Assembly (NCBI GenBank): GCA_029953675.1
Contig: JAMWBK010000002.1
Coordinates: 2,046,001 to 2,110,000 of the forward strand
DNA from: Rhodosorus marinus
Lineage: Eukaryota; Rhodophyta; Stylonematophyceae; Stylonematales; Stylonemataceae
DNA: 64,000 nt
Direction: 5' to 3'
Both the position numbers and the translations under genes were made by a program. Under the pieces are notes generated by a model that was not told where the DNA came from, did no database searches, and was given only the letters and a program-made list of their open reading frames with translations. Of the stretch, positions 1-10,485 are shown one piece after another. The number at the start of each line of letters is the position of its first letter. Within the stretch, counting starts at the first letter, position 1.

Positions 1-32
1 AAGAGACTACTGTATGTTCGGAACGGTTCTAG

Positions 33-455
33 GATGTGTTGGATCCAGCCCTCCTAAGACCTGGACGTCTGGACAGGAAGATTGAGATCGCCTTGCCAAA
101 CGAACAGGGGAGGCTGGAAGTTATGAAAATTCACGCGGCGAAGATCACAAAACACGGGGAGGTTGACTATGAGGCCATAGTAAAACTGTCGGACGGATTC
201 AACGGAGCAGATTTGAGAAATATCTGCACGGAGGCAGGTAAGCTTTGTTTGCTCTTTCAAACTGAACGGCACACTACGAGCTTTCGCTAAAAAGAAAAAA
301 AATGACACAATCACACGCCAGGACTATTTGCAATCCGATCCGAAAGAGACTACGTCATTCAGGAGGACTTTATGAAGGCGGTTCGAAAGATTGCTGATCA
401 GAAGAAACTCGAGGGCAAGCTAGATTATAAGGCTTCGTGGAAGAACGACTCGTAA
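33..455 (+). CDS. RPT4: 26S proteasome regulatory ATPase subunit RPT4 (3' part)
   Basis: Only the C-terminal part of this AAA+ ATPase is in the window. Exon 33..237 follows an acceptor (ttctag, 27-32). A GTAAGC donor and an 84-bp intron lead to exon 322..455, which ends in TAA. The protein reads through the AAA+ second-region-of-homology segment [15 protein letters not shown], including the arginine-finger region, then the helical domain with [15 protein letters not shown] and a tail containing [10 protein letters not shown]. That tail points to RPT4 (PSMC6) rather than the other five RPT subunits. RPT4 is one of six ATPases in the 19S base that unfold ubiquitinated substrates and open the 20S gate. 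The C terminus (KASWKNDS) differs from the usual short ending. The 5' part lies before base 1. Confidence 0.93.
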
Positions 456-516
456 GCCGCCGAATATTGTAGAGAAGGTTTGCGAAAATTGTCGTGGGTC
501 CTAGGCGGAGGAGGGC

Positions 517-543
517 AGGAGGGGTAGGAGGGGTAGGAGGGGT
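517..543 (+). repeat. Three tandem copies of a 9-bp G-rich unit
   Basis: AGGAGGGGT occurs three times in perfect tandem. The last copy is followed by TCCTCCT, so 535-550 can also fold into a small hairpin. Confidence 0.9.
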
Positions 544-1737
544 TCCTCCTGAAGGAATATCGTGCGCACAACACCCTGCCTGGTGTAACATCTCTTATCA
601 TCCACGTACGATTCATTAGCACCCCGGACGGAGCGTTCCCAGGTTAGTTTCCCATCGTGGGGTCTGCATGAACTAGCGATTACGTTTGCATTGAGGAAAC
701 GAAGCCATCGACCTTCACCTGGCAAAAGCTCTCACAGGCGTGGTCGGATACGCCAGTCGTGCAGTGGCGAAATTGCTTTGTTGACAAGTATTGCGAGTGT
801 TGAAGTCATCTCATCAACATGCATGGTATCCAATCTAAATGCGTGATAAAGATGATAACACACACACCATCATTGCTCGCCTGGATTTACATTTTCAAGA
901 CTACATAGACAGTTCGCAACAGCTAACAGTTGGCTCTAGCTGGTGGTCGCGGTGGGTGCTGGACAATCAAGTATGATCGAATGAGCAATAGAGCGGGATA
1001 GTTCCCGTCCGACTGTTTACAATGCAACAGTTTGACAGAGCACCTGGTACATAGTCAGGCAATCTTCAGAGGCAAAAGGTACACTGGGGGGAAGCAACGT
1101 TCGTCCAAAACACCAGTCAATGAGCACATGTGCCTAGTTGCTGCCTAATCCATCCTCTCGTTCTGCGACCGGCGAATCGATCTGGAGTGTTGATCACGGT
1201 GAACACGATACTCGAGAAGCATGGCTCTTCAACCGAGGTATGCGGCTCAACTTCACGAAGACGAACATGGAAATCGACACCCTCACTTGACGAAATTGAC
1301 ATCCCATAGAGTAGCCGAAAACAAAGAATCAATTGGCTCCGCTGACAAACCACGATACAAGTGAATCAACCACTACCACAGCATTCCCAGCGGGCAAGGC
1401 GGTGCTCACAGCGATTCTGGCTACGCAGTGCCGCATGCTTTCCTCTACTCGACAACTAAAAACAGATGTAGAAACCGGTGCGACAAAGCCGCCTCACGCA
1501 AGCGTTCTTCCCTTCATAGATTCTGAAGTCAAAAAATGACTAACGAAAAGCTAGAACCCGCCGCAGCACTAGCAGTGAGAGTGCTCACTGCTAGCTTTTA
1601 GGTGACTTTATTACCTCCGGGTTAGACATACATCTAGACATTCCCAAACCGCAGTACGCCGTGTGTCATCTTCTTCGTCGGCGATTGGGAAGTTGGTTTG
1701 CGGTCGGTGGTCGTCTTCTTCATCCATCGAATCGTTT

Positions 1738-1773
1738 GGTCGGTCGGGTGGTCGGTCGGGTGGTCGGTCGCGT
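1738..1773 (+). repeat. Three tandem copies of a 12-bp unit
   Basis: GGTCGGTCGGGT is repeated twice exactly and a third time with one change (GGTCGGTCGCGT). Confidence 0.9.
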
Positions 1774-1955
1774 TTGTCTCTCTTCATTGATGATGGTAAT
1801 AGGGAAGGAGTGCTCATCAGTGTTGTCTTCTTCGTTGTGGATCGGACTGAGATTATGTTGATGAAGACGGGGGGGGGTTGGGTACGGAGTTTGAAGAGGT
1901 AGGGATTGTTTTGAAGATAGGCTTTTTGGGCTTGGATTGAGAAAGGAAAAGAATC

Positions 1956-3098
1956 ATGTTGAGGAGGCTGGCTGTTTCTGAGGTGGGTGGATGGTCGTAT
2001 GGAGTCGTGTCTGGGAGGCGCGGGTTGTTTAGTAGCTCTCGGTTGTTTGAGGGAGTGAAGAAGGGTGGTAGTGGTGATAAAGTTGCTGAGAGTAGTGATG
2101 TTGAAGATCAGGGTAAGGAAGTGGCGGATAAGAAGTTGAAGGACGAGTCTGGTGGCGTGATTGCCAAATCTGAGCGTGAAAAGTCTGGAACGGGAACAAA
2201 AAATGAGGCGGACGAGGGACCTCAGGGGGAGAAGAAGAAGACCGCAGGGGCTGGGAAGCCGGAGACTACGAAGACCGCTGAGAATGAAGAGAAAACCGGA
2301 ACGGAAGGAACTGAAACTGGCAGAGATCCTCAGGAAATTGCACTAGAAGGTGTGAGACATGCTATAGATAAGAAATTGGAGCCACTCCCATCGAGTAGGT
2401 TCCAGAAGGGTGGTCGATTTGTGTGTGTGGAGAACGTCTCGCGCTTTGCGTCGCGGGAGGACCTGCTTTACTTTTTCAAACCTCATAGAATTGGCGCTGA
2501 GTTCTTCCGAAGATGGAAAGACGAGGATTCCGGAACATCTACTTGGTGAGCGCAGAATGGATTCCAAGCTGGAAAATGCCCGAACTATCCACCATTCTAA
2601 CAAGCCTCTTTGCGAATCTCGTTCATAGGTTTGTGAGAATGAGTGACGAAAATGCTGCCAAAGAGTTCGTAAAAGACACAAAGAATGCCTACATAGGCTT
2701 CAACAAGGTAAAACTAACACAAACTGATGAAGGCACCGTGAACAAAGAACTTGGGGATATGTTTATCGAGCGCAAGTCGCTTGGGCGAGTCGTTGCAATC
2801 AAGAATGCACCCCCAAGTATTCAGAGTTCACATCTCGAAGCTTTCTTCGAAGGCTACAATCTAAAGAGCGTAAAAAAATCGAGTAGAATGGATCCGGTAA
2901 GCAAACCATTGGCAAAGTCATGACCTGTCCTGTCGCTTCTCAAAGTCCTGACGACCAGTCTCGCTTACCCGTTTTCCTTTTATCCATTAGTCCACCCTGT
3001 TCGCAACCTTTGAGAATATTGAGGATGCACAGAGAGCCGCTAGAGAACTTAACAAGGGACTGGTAATGGACCGCCAAATCACCATCAGAATTTTGTAG
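1956..3098 (+). CDS. Probable mitochondrial RRM-type RNA-binding protein
   Basis: Three exons, 1956..2545, 2629..2896 and 2991..3098, give 321 residues. The introns (83 and 94 bp) have GTGAGC and GTAAGC donors, and the phases agree. The N terminus (MLRRLAVSEVGGW, then RRGLFSSS) is basic, hydroxylated and free of acids, like a mitochondrial presequence; this is inference. Residues 30-125 are a low-complexity Lys/Glu/Gly/Thr segment. From about residue 150 an RRM-like fold follows, with RFVCVENVSRFASREDLLYFF as its first strand and helix and STWFVRMSDENAAKEFV across the first splice as the next strand and helix. A second RRM-like segment begins near VVAIKNAPPSIQSSHLEAFF and ends with TLFATFENIEDAQRAARELN and the TAG. 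Organellar RNA binding is likely, but the target is unknown. Confidence 0.72.
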
Positions 3099-3407
3099 AA
3101 CTGCGAGGCGGAACAAGACAAACACGGGGTGCTATTAGTCTTGGAAAATGTCCTCTCTCGATTCTTCAATCTCGTTGAGGCCCACATACAGGGACACTGA
3201 GCAAATGCCGAAAGCGTAGCATTCTGAGGCTTGTCAAACTAAAACGATGAACTAGAACTGGAGAATCAGGATCTGTACGATAGGAAACTTTGTTTGGCTC
3301 TTTTTATTTGCTTTCTGAGTTACAGTCGTAGAGAGCCGAACCTCCATAGTGAGAAGCTGGCGCTCAGCTTATCTCTCAAAGCGTTTCTGCATAACTGCTC
3401 CCCCTGT
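3099..3407. other. Short intergenic region between convergent genes
   Basis: About 300 bases between the RRM gene and the minus-strand secreted-protein gene. It presumably holds both 3' untranslated regions. No motif stands out. Confidence 0.5.
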
Positions 3408-4151
3408 TTATGGGCATGGCATGAGGGTGAGGTAGGAGAAGAAGCAGCAATTACGATATACATGTGCGCGCCTGGCCGTGAGGCAGAAGTTGATACAGCA
3501 CGCATTGCTGAGTCCTTTCATGAGCCAGACTTCGTGGTAGTTGGTAAGGCAGCATCCCTGCCTTCCGATGATGAACCTCTCGCTTGTTTGTAGCTGCGCT
3601 TGGTTCTCCCGGGACACTTCCCGGGCCACCTCCCTCGACAACGCCCTTGAGAAAGTCTTGGTCGGTCCGTCCCAGGTTGGAAGAGCGTCCTCGCAGACTC
3701 CAACGTAGATCTTGGAAGTGCCATAGCTGTAGAGAGAAGTTCCATCATGGAGTCCAAAGTTGCCTCCGTTGGATCCGATTTCAACGCTGATGCAACTGGA
3801 GCTGTCAAGGTGGATCATGATCTCGTCCATTGATGCGTTGGTCGGTATACCCCTCTTGTCGATGACCTCGGAGTACAGGACGTCGCTGCCGGGGTGAGCA
3901 GAAAGGTATGAGAATCGGACCTTCGAGTCATCAGTATCCAGCACGTAGGCGAAGGCGATGGATTCACCAGAGCTGGACACAGACTCCCTGAGCTCTGCGA
4001 CCTTTGCATCTTTCTCCGCTTCCGTGAAAATTTCAATATTGAAATGAGACTCGGGAGGAATGTGCACTGTTGTCTTGGACGCAGCCATATTCAGGGCCAT
4101 TACGATCAACAGGACACTGGTCCAGAGGCTTACAACGCTCTTCATCATCAT
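3408..4151 (-). CDS. Hypothetical secreted protein
   Basis: An uninterrupted frame of 247 codons. The start at 4151 follows three tandem ATG codons. Residues 1-26 form a clear signal peptide: a Lys, then a long Leu/Val/Ile core (SLWTSVLLIVMALNMAASKT). The following ~140 residues look like a compact mostly-beta domain with one potential N-glycosylation site (NAS) and cysteines near SSSCISVEIGSN and YVGVCEDA. A short repetitive basic/acidic stretch (SREVAREVSREN) comes next. The last ~60 residues are Cys-rich and less convincing; they may be untranslated if an intron is missed. No family was recognised. Secretion or ER entry is the only inference. Confidence 0.5.
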   Translation of the reverse strand: MMMKSVVSLWTSVLLIVMALNMAASKTTVHIPPESHFNIEIFTEAEKDAKVAELRESVSSSGESIAFAYVLDTDDSKVRFSYLSAHPGSDVLYSEVIDKRGIPTNASMDEIMIHLDSSSCISVEIGSNGGNFGLHDGTSLYSYGTSKIYVGVCEDALPTWDGPTKTFSRALSREVAREVSRENQAQLQTSERFIIGRQGCCLTNYHEVWLMKGLSNACCINFCLTARRAHVYRNCCFFSYLTLMPCP

Positions 4152-7100
4152 GTTGCTCCTTTCTCAAACGATTAATTATCCGCTAGATGTCCTTGAACCG
4201 CTGCTATCCACCTTTATGATACCTTGATGAGACGTCTGAACATTGACCACCATTGCACATGGGCTTGGTCTCCTTAAGTACGATATGAGACGCAGACCGT
4301 CGCGAGTTGACAATGTCTTGAGAGGTCGCAAACCAAAACAGCTAGACTTTTGTTCCTAGTCAATATCTATCGGAACCTTTATTCCAATGTGGAAAGTAAT
4401 GAACGCGTAAGTCGTAAGCAAGCTGGGGTGCGGGTGTGCGTGCGTGGCGGCGTATACTCGCAAGGTGGATAAAAATAAAAAAAAAAGTTCCGGACAAGCT
4501 CGCTTCCCATCGAAGCAAAGAAATGATCGCTAAACTTCCGGTAACGAGAAAAAAACAAAAAAATTGCTCAAACAAGAATCTCATTGACGCCATCTGGCGA
4601 ACAAGAATCTCCAGGATTCGTGACGGTTTGTGACTCAACCATCGTCGAAAAGAAGGAAGCAATGCCTTGCCAAATCCAATCACACACCTGAGAAGGAAAT
4701 AATCCATATATTAAGGCAGCAAAACCACTTAGTTTGCACTATCTCCCCCCCCCAAAAAAAAGCCGTCCATGCTAACAGAAAAAGTTGGTGAACGATCACA
4801 CAAAATCTATTTTCTTTCACAAGAATCACCTTGCAAACATCCCAACCCCACTCCCAACTATCACCTCCCCACCTCCCTCCCTCCCTGGCAATCATCCTTT
4901 CCCATTCCTTCTGCGCACGACGATCCCCAAAACCAAACTTCCATTAAATAAAAACAGTCACGAACGTACCCCTCTTCTTGAAAACCTAATAAGTCCATAA
5001 TCCTCTAATTTTATTTTATAAATTAAAAAGTAGAATATATTAGAACATCTAACCCCCCTCTTAAATAGTGTCACCAGTACCAGCTGACACTAGATATAGA
5101 AAAGTAATTATTTTTACAAAGAAATTTCATCGTTTCACGACCTTTGACGACGAGAAACGGATCCTGAACGAAAGTAACTACAAAATAAACGTAAATTGAA
5201 TAAATATATATCAAAATATTAAAATAAAATTGGTATAGTTTTATTTTGTAATATTTTATTGTATAAATGGATATTGTTTTAGAAAGTATTTAAATGGATT
5301 TCATTTGCAAAAAAGGATACCTTCGTTCTGACTTGAAAAAATAGTCGCTTTTTTGTCGTGATTTTGTGTTTGGGGAAGAATTGTTTACTGGGGTTGGGGG
5401 ATAGATCGGGGGATGGATTGGGTGGGGGAGGTGTGAGGATGAGGTGGGTGAAGTAGTTTTTGGGGTTGATGGGAAGAGAGACTTCGGTTTCTTTAGAAAC
5501 TTTGTATATATTGTAAATTTCCAGTTGATTGAAATTTTGGGATTGAGGTTTAAAAGCGGGTTTGCTATTTATGGAAAGTGCTTGTGGCTGGTTTTCTTGT
5601 TTGTTTTGATCGGGAGGTGGGTTCGTAGACGGAGACTTTTGGCTGTCAAGGGGTTGCGAAGGCACGCGTTTAGCGTAATTTAAAGAGGGCTCGAAATTGT
5701 TTTTTTTTGTTCGGTTAACCTGATTAATTCCCGCTGGCATTCTCTTGAAAGTTGATTTCGGTTCCACCGAGTACCGGTGTTGGCCGACCCGCGGATCCAG
5801 ATAGCACCTACCAGCGACTTTGCACGCGGTTGAACCCGAACGTGAAAGCATAATATGAAAAAAGAGGGTGCGGTTTGCACTACGAGGTTGAATTGGATAC
5901 GGATCACAGGATAGTGGCCAATTTCCGAACCGAGTCAGTACTCTTAGTGAAGCACGGAGCGAGTATGGATTAGTACGCCCGTGCGGCTGCATCCATCCCT
6001 TACCCGCTCATCCAAAGTCGCCGTGGGAATATGGCTAATCTCTTGGAGTAGACCGCAGACTTTTGCTCCTCATCTCGAGCCCTCGGACGACCGCCATCGG
6101 CGAGCGATTGTCGACCATTGTTCGATCAGGTCGGTGCATATTTGTCAGGTTTCGTCGAAAGCCTACTACTCTATAAGCCACCACAACAAGGCGCCAACGA
6201 CGACTGTCAGGGAGCAAAGATCCTCCTCCTCAGATGTGAGGTTGGGAATCGTTTCGAGGCAAAACCAGATCAACAACGTCCCTATCAAGTGCCAACTCAC
6301 CCCCAAAGAGCTCTTAACACTGCGCTAAACATCCTCAAAAGCGTCATCATTAGAAACAAAGACACAGAGTCACAGCTATAGAGGCATCGGCGATATTGCC
6401 CACCCCTGTTTTCCATTACAATCCAGGAAGGGTGGCGGAATGAACCTGATAGTCAAAAAGTTCTGGGAGGCGTTTCATCCCGCCACCATCTCAGTCAGCT
6501 ATTGACAAAGGCTAATCATTATATTGTCTGTCCTTATCGAAGTCCACTAGCAGTACTACGATTGATTCGAGTAAGCAAGAAAAAGATTGTCCTAATCATA
6601 TCCGACAAGAGCTATATGCTGTTGTCAGAGATGACGCACGCACTCAGTGTGCCCGGTGACCGACTGGAACGCAAAGTGGAACATGCAGAGAACAAAAACT
6701 CCGGCAAGAGCTAGTTTGATGGCGGCGGGTACTACCTGGCCTAGTTGTTGACTCGGTTCTGGTGAGCTGGCTAGCTTTTTCAAACCCTCTCTCAAGCACG
6801 TTTTAGACGAAAAGGGAAGCTTATCCTTAAGGCGTCCCTATGAATAAACTGGTGAACAGTAAAATAGCATCTTGACCTACGCCACACTCGTATTGCCTCG
6901 TTCACCACCTCGACGGGGTGTCTTTTCAAAAATTAGTATCCCAGCGGATTGGTACGGCACAAATAGGATAAAGAGGATGAGCCACTCTGAAGTCTCTCTT
7001 CTCTGTGCGGATTGTACCACACGCGTCTTCACAGTGATCTTCTATGTACTAGTTCACCAACCAGTTGACATCTATATAATCCAGGACTCAAGGCAGGAAG

Positions 7101-7986
7101 ACGATAAAGATGATGCAGACGCTTGGGGAAAATACTAACATCAGCATCCTCATTAAACGAATCTCTGATATGTGGACAGAATCTTCAGTCCTTCCACGTT
7201 CATATCGCTGATCCACTCCAGCTGATCAATCCGCCCTTGTCATTGCCATTCAGTATCCAAGAAGACGATAAAGAGGATGTAGACGATTAAGAGAATCCTT
7301 CAAATCGCCATTCTCACCGAAGGAATAAGCGAAATGTGCAGAGAATCTTCAGCAACCCTACAGCCACATCGCTGCTCTATTCCAGGGGCTCAATCAGACT
7401 CTGCTGTTGCCATTCAGTATCCAAGGCGTACACGAAGAAGGGCATGCGCACGACTAAACCATTCTCATTGAATGCATAACTGAGCTGTAGATATAATCTT
7501 CTCTAATCACTTATTGATCATACATACACATCGTAAGTTCACCTTCCGGTTCACCTCGAGGTTGTCAATCGAATAGCAAATCTACGTAAAGGCGCGAAGA
7601 GGACGGCATTGTTAACGTATCGTTTTTTGGAGACAAGAGATTTTCCGGGTCTCAGAGTAGGGAAGGAGACACAGCAGCACTAAAGATATCTTTAGATGAG
7701 AAGCAGTTGCTTTCTGAGGCTGATCTGAAGAGAGCTAGGTTGGATTCTGGTAGGTTTTTCCCAGTATAATCTGATCGCGGTCTGGGGTTTGCTTTTGACC
7801 CGAAGATGGTCTTTGTCTGACTGACTGGCTTTGCCTTTGTCTCTTCACTTTTTGTTCAGAATTGGAGCCTTGAGTGTTTCACACAAGCTGAAGGTGCTCC
7901 GTGTGAAAAAATCACTTAAGAGGAATCTGTGCTTTTTTGACGGGGTCTGTATTTTTGAAGTGGTTGAGTGGGATTGGAAGTACGTT
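4152..7986. other. Gene-poor region upstream of UBC9
   Basis: About 3.8 kb without a convincing gene. 4680-5290 is AT-rich with homopolymer runs (C9 near 4746) and T/A tracts. A 237-codon minus-strand frame at 5279..5992 has Pro/Asn/Lys-biased composition without domain signals, and I do not accept it. 7079-7500 holds a decayed tandem repeat, listed separately. Frames just before UBC9 (7831-7986) are probably 5' leader. Confidence 0.5.
7079..7500. repeat. Degenerate tandem repeat, period about 164 bp
   Basis: The anchor TTGCCATTCAGTATCCAA occurs at 7243 and again at 7407, exactly 164 bp apart. A second anchor, GACGATAAAGA, is at 7100 and 7264, with a weaker third match near 7428. About 2.5 copies are visible, diverged by many substitutions. 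No open frame persists across the copies. Confidence 0.75.
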
Positions 7987-8896
7987 ATGAGTGGTATAGC
8001 GGTAGGAAGGCTTCAGCAGGAAAGAAAGGACTGGCGTCAAGATCACCCTCATGGTTTCTTCGCGAAGCCTACGGTAGCGAATGGTCAGACCAATGTGATG
8101 AGATGGGAATGTGGAATTCCTGGGAAAGCAAACGTAAGTGAGGAAGGATTTGCTTGGAAAACAAGATCCATTTTGAACTTGTACAAGGCCGTACATCAAG
8201 AAGGAAATGCACTTCAAGTTTGTCTTCCTGAACAAAACTGAGGAATTCTTATAATCTCTCCGTGTCGCAGACAATATTTGAGGGAGGCCTGTATCGCTTA
8301 GTGATAGAGTTCCTAGACGAATATCCCAGTCGACCGCCAAGATGTAAGCCAATTAAGCCCATTCTTTCATTATTTCTTCACACTTCCTAACAATGAATCT
8401 TTTCATGTGATCACAGGCCGCTTTACTCCACCTCTGTTCCATCCCAATGTCTACCCGTCCGGAACGGTGTGCCTCAGTATCCTCGATGCGGAAAAGGGAT
8501 GGCGACCTTCCATTACCGTCAAACAGGTCAACCACCTAGCACAGAAATAGTCCAAAAGTCCATCTACTTTGCTGACCGATTTGTTCTTATCGCGATATCC
8601 ACTACAGATTCTGCTAGGAATTCAAGATCTGCTTGATACACCGAATCTAAACGACCCGGCCAACAGCTCAGCCTATACACTGTACACGTAAGCGAAAGCC
8701 CTCTTCAGGCAAACCACTCAATAATACCATATCGATGTCGCTTGTTGAGGATTTCGCCAAGCAGGAACACGACCTGATATGTGTTCCCTTCCTAACAGCC
8801 GGAGTGCTTCCTCGTCTGCTACAACATAGGAAGCACAAAAGTGAATATGTCAGGAAGATTCGTCAAATCGCGGCAAGCAATCCTCCTCCTTCTTAA
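7987..8896 (+). CDS. UBC9: SUMO-conjugating enzyme UBC9 (E2 I)
   Basis: Five exons, 7987..8133, 8271..8343, 8417..8526, 8608..8687 and 8830..8896, encode 158 residues, the family's usual length. The start [17 protein letters not shown] matches UBC9 N termini, so 7987 is chosen over upstream in-frame codons. [13 protein letters not shown] carries the HPN motif and the catalytic cysteine; [13 protein letters not shown] and the C-terminal helix [12 protein letters not shown] follow. The third donor is GTCAAC, weaker than the others. The short last exon is supported because joining TAC AC to G AAG restores a family-like tail (AYTLYTKHKSEY). UBC9 takes SUMO from the E1 and transfers it to target lysines, mainly in the nucleus. 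Confidence 0.95.
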
Positions 8897-9089
8897 AGAA
8901 GCACCCATAGAACGGGGGCAAGAAGAAGCTAGCAGCATGAGCGAAACCGAAGAAAGCAGTTTCAGGCGACAATCTCTTAAGAAGGAACGTCGGCAGGGGG
9001 CGTAGCTGAACCCCCAGGCCGCGAAAGATGTGACTGCCTGAAGAGCGTCAGCCAAAATGCCCAATTCATGTAGACAGAAAGTGGAACGG

Positions 9090-9095
9090 AATAAA
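9090..9095 (+). promoter_or_regulatory. Possible polyadenylation hexamer AATAAA
   Basis: AATAAA lies about 195 bases after the UBC9 stop in the short gap before the convergent CWC27 gene. Whether this organism uses the motif is unknown. Confidence 0.25.
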
Positions 9096-9120
9096 TAATA
9101 GATTCCTTTCCAGCAAATAT

Positions 9121-10485
9121 CTAGAGCTTCCTCTTCTTCTCGCTAGGGCTGAAGCCATCGTCGGACCGTTTCTTGATTCGCTCGCCATGCTTTCCTCTCT
9201 TGCCTTCCAGTGGATCCTGTACTACATATCCATCTTCCTGATTGTGAACATCTCTCGGGAAAACGAGTTCATGCCTCATCCACTCGCTTTTGTTGTTTTC
9301 GTTCCCTTCAGTCTCCTCATCAGCCTCCCCCTTTTCTGGTTTCCCGCCGCCAAGGAAGCTACCGCGAAAAGTCTTGAGCTTTTCCAAAGTTTTCTTCTCC
9401 CTTCCGCCGGCTTCTGCAACTCGCCGCTTGTGCAGGTACTTGGCTCTCCGTGCCTCCAAGGGGGATAAAAACTCCTCCTCTTGCTTCAACCTCTGCGCGT
9501 CCTCTTTTCGGCTCGTCAGAGAAGCCTTTGCAGATCGCTTCTTCCTCACAAGCTCATCTCGAATCCGCTTGTACTCCTCTCGCGCTTCAACAGCCTGCTG
9601 ATCACCGTCTGAGCCTTGGTCATTGGCCGATTTATTAGCTCGCCGGTCCTCGGGTTCAGGTCCACTATCGTCATCATCATCCGAAGAATCGTCAACAATG
9701 AAGCTCCTTTTACCAGTTTTCTCACTGTCGATCTGTTTCTTTACTGGCTCTACAGCAGCGACCGGATCTTGCTGAGTTGCTTGCGCAACACTGGGATGTA
9801 CGAGAACAGGTTTTCTCTTAGAACTATCGTCTTCATCCTCTTCATCGCTCTCCTCTTCATCCTCATCATCAGCGAAGGACAGAAGCGTTCGGTTCTTCAC
9901 TGCCGCTCTCGGGACAGCTCGTTTTTCAGCCTCTGTGCTCTTGGAGATGGTGACTCTCGGAAGAACGTCATCGAAAGGATTTGACAAGATTTCTATTTTC
10001 TTCACTTTGGGAGGAAATAGCGGACGATCATGCGCGTCCACTTCAAGATCCGCAAACCTAACAAGGTTGAAGATCGTATCCCCAACCACCCTTCCGAATA
10101 TCGTGTTCTGGCCGTCGAGCCAATCACAAGGACCTAAAGTAATGAAAAACTGTGATCTATTCCCTTCATTTTCTTCAGAAGCCATCGCCAGCAAACCACG
10201 GCTTCGAAACTTAAGCCTGGAATGAATCTCATTCGGAAACGGCTCCCCATAAACCGATTCACCACCAGTTCCTTCCCCAGTTGGATCCCCCGTCTGAACC
10301 AAAAAGTCCTTGATTACCCGATGAAAGATAGATCCTTCGTAGTATCCCTCCAGGGAAAGCTGAAGAAAGTTCCGGCACGCCTTTGGAGCCTCCTTACTCC
10401 ACAGCTCAACCTCCACATCTCCACCCGATGTTCTTATCACAACCTTTCCAGATGTTGGTGGCTCCTGAACATATATATTAGACAT
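9121..10485 (-). CDS. CWC27: Spliceosome-associated cyclophilin CWC27
   Basis: A single 454-codon exon. Residues 1-178 are a cyclophilin domain that opens with MSNIYVQEPPTSGKVV, the hallmark start of CWC27. Active-site-type segments are FHRVIKDFLVQTGDPTGEG and SQFFITLGPCDWLDGQNTIF. The binding-pocket Trp of canonical cyclophilins is replaced near DWLDGQ, as is usual in low-activity spliceosomal cyclophilins; this point is from family knowledge. NPFDDVLPR then leads into a long acidic/Ser-rich and Lys/Glu coiled region, with DDEDEEESDEEDEDDSS and SFIVDDSSDDDDDSGPE. The C terminus is basic. CWC27 belongs to activated spliceosomes. The gene converges on UBC9 with about 225 bp between stops. Confidence 0.93.
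   Translation of the reverse strand: MSNIYVQEPPTSGKVVIRTSGGDVEVELWSKEAPKACRNFLQLSLEGYYEGSIFHRVIKDFLVQTGDPTGEGTGGESVYGEPFPNEIHSRLKFRSRGLLAMASEENEGNRSQFFITLGPCDWLDGQNTIFGRVVGDTIFNLVRFADLEVDAHDRPLFPPKVKKIEILSNPFDDVLPRVTISKSTEAEKRAVPRAAVKNRTLLSFADDEDEEESDEEDEDDSSKRKPVLVHPSVAQATQQDPVAAVEPVKKQIDSEKTGKRSFIVDDSSDDDDDSGPEPEDRRANKSANDQGSDGDQQAVEAREEYKRIRDELVRKKRSAKASLTSRKEDAQRLKQEEEFLSPLEARRAKYLHKRRVAEAGGREKKTLEKLKTFRGSFLGGGKPEKGEADEETEGNENNKSEWMRHELVFPRDVHNQEDGYVVQDPLEGKRGKHGERIKKRSDDGFSPSEKKRKL

Larger units (their letters stand above)
456..1955. other. Intergenic stretch without a convincing gene
   Basis: About 1.5 kb between RPT4 and the RRM protein gene. All open frames are short (under 80 codons), overlap each other on both strands and show no family motif. 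It holds two small tandem repeats, listed separately. The last 200 bases become G-rich on the + strand before the next start codon, as seen ahead of several other genes here. Confidence 0.6.

Noticed and set aside
5279-5992. 237-codon minus-strand open frame
   Set aside because: Biased Asn/Lys/Pro composition, AT-rich template, no domain or leader, and it overlaps many other frames. Treated as chance.
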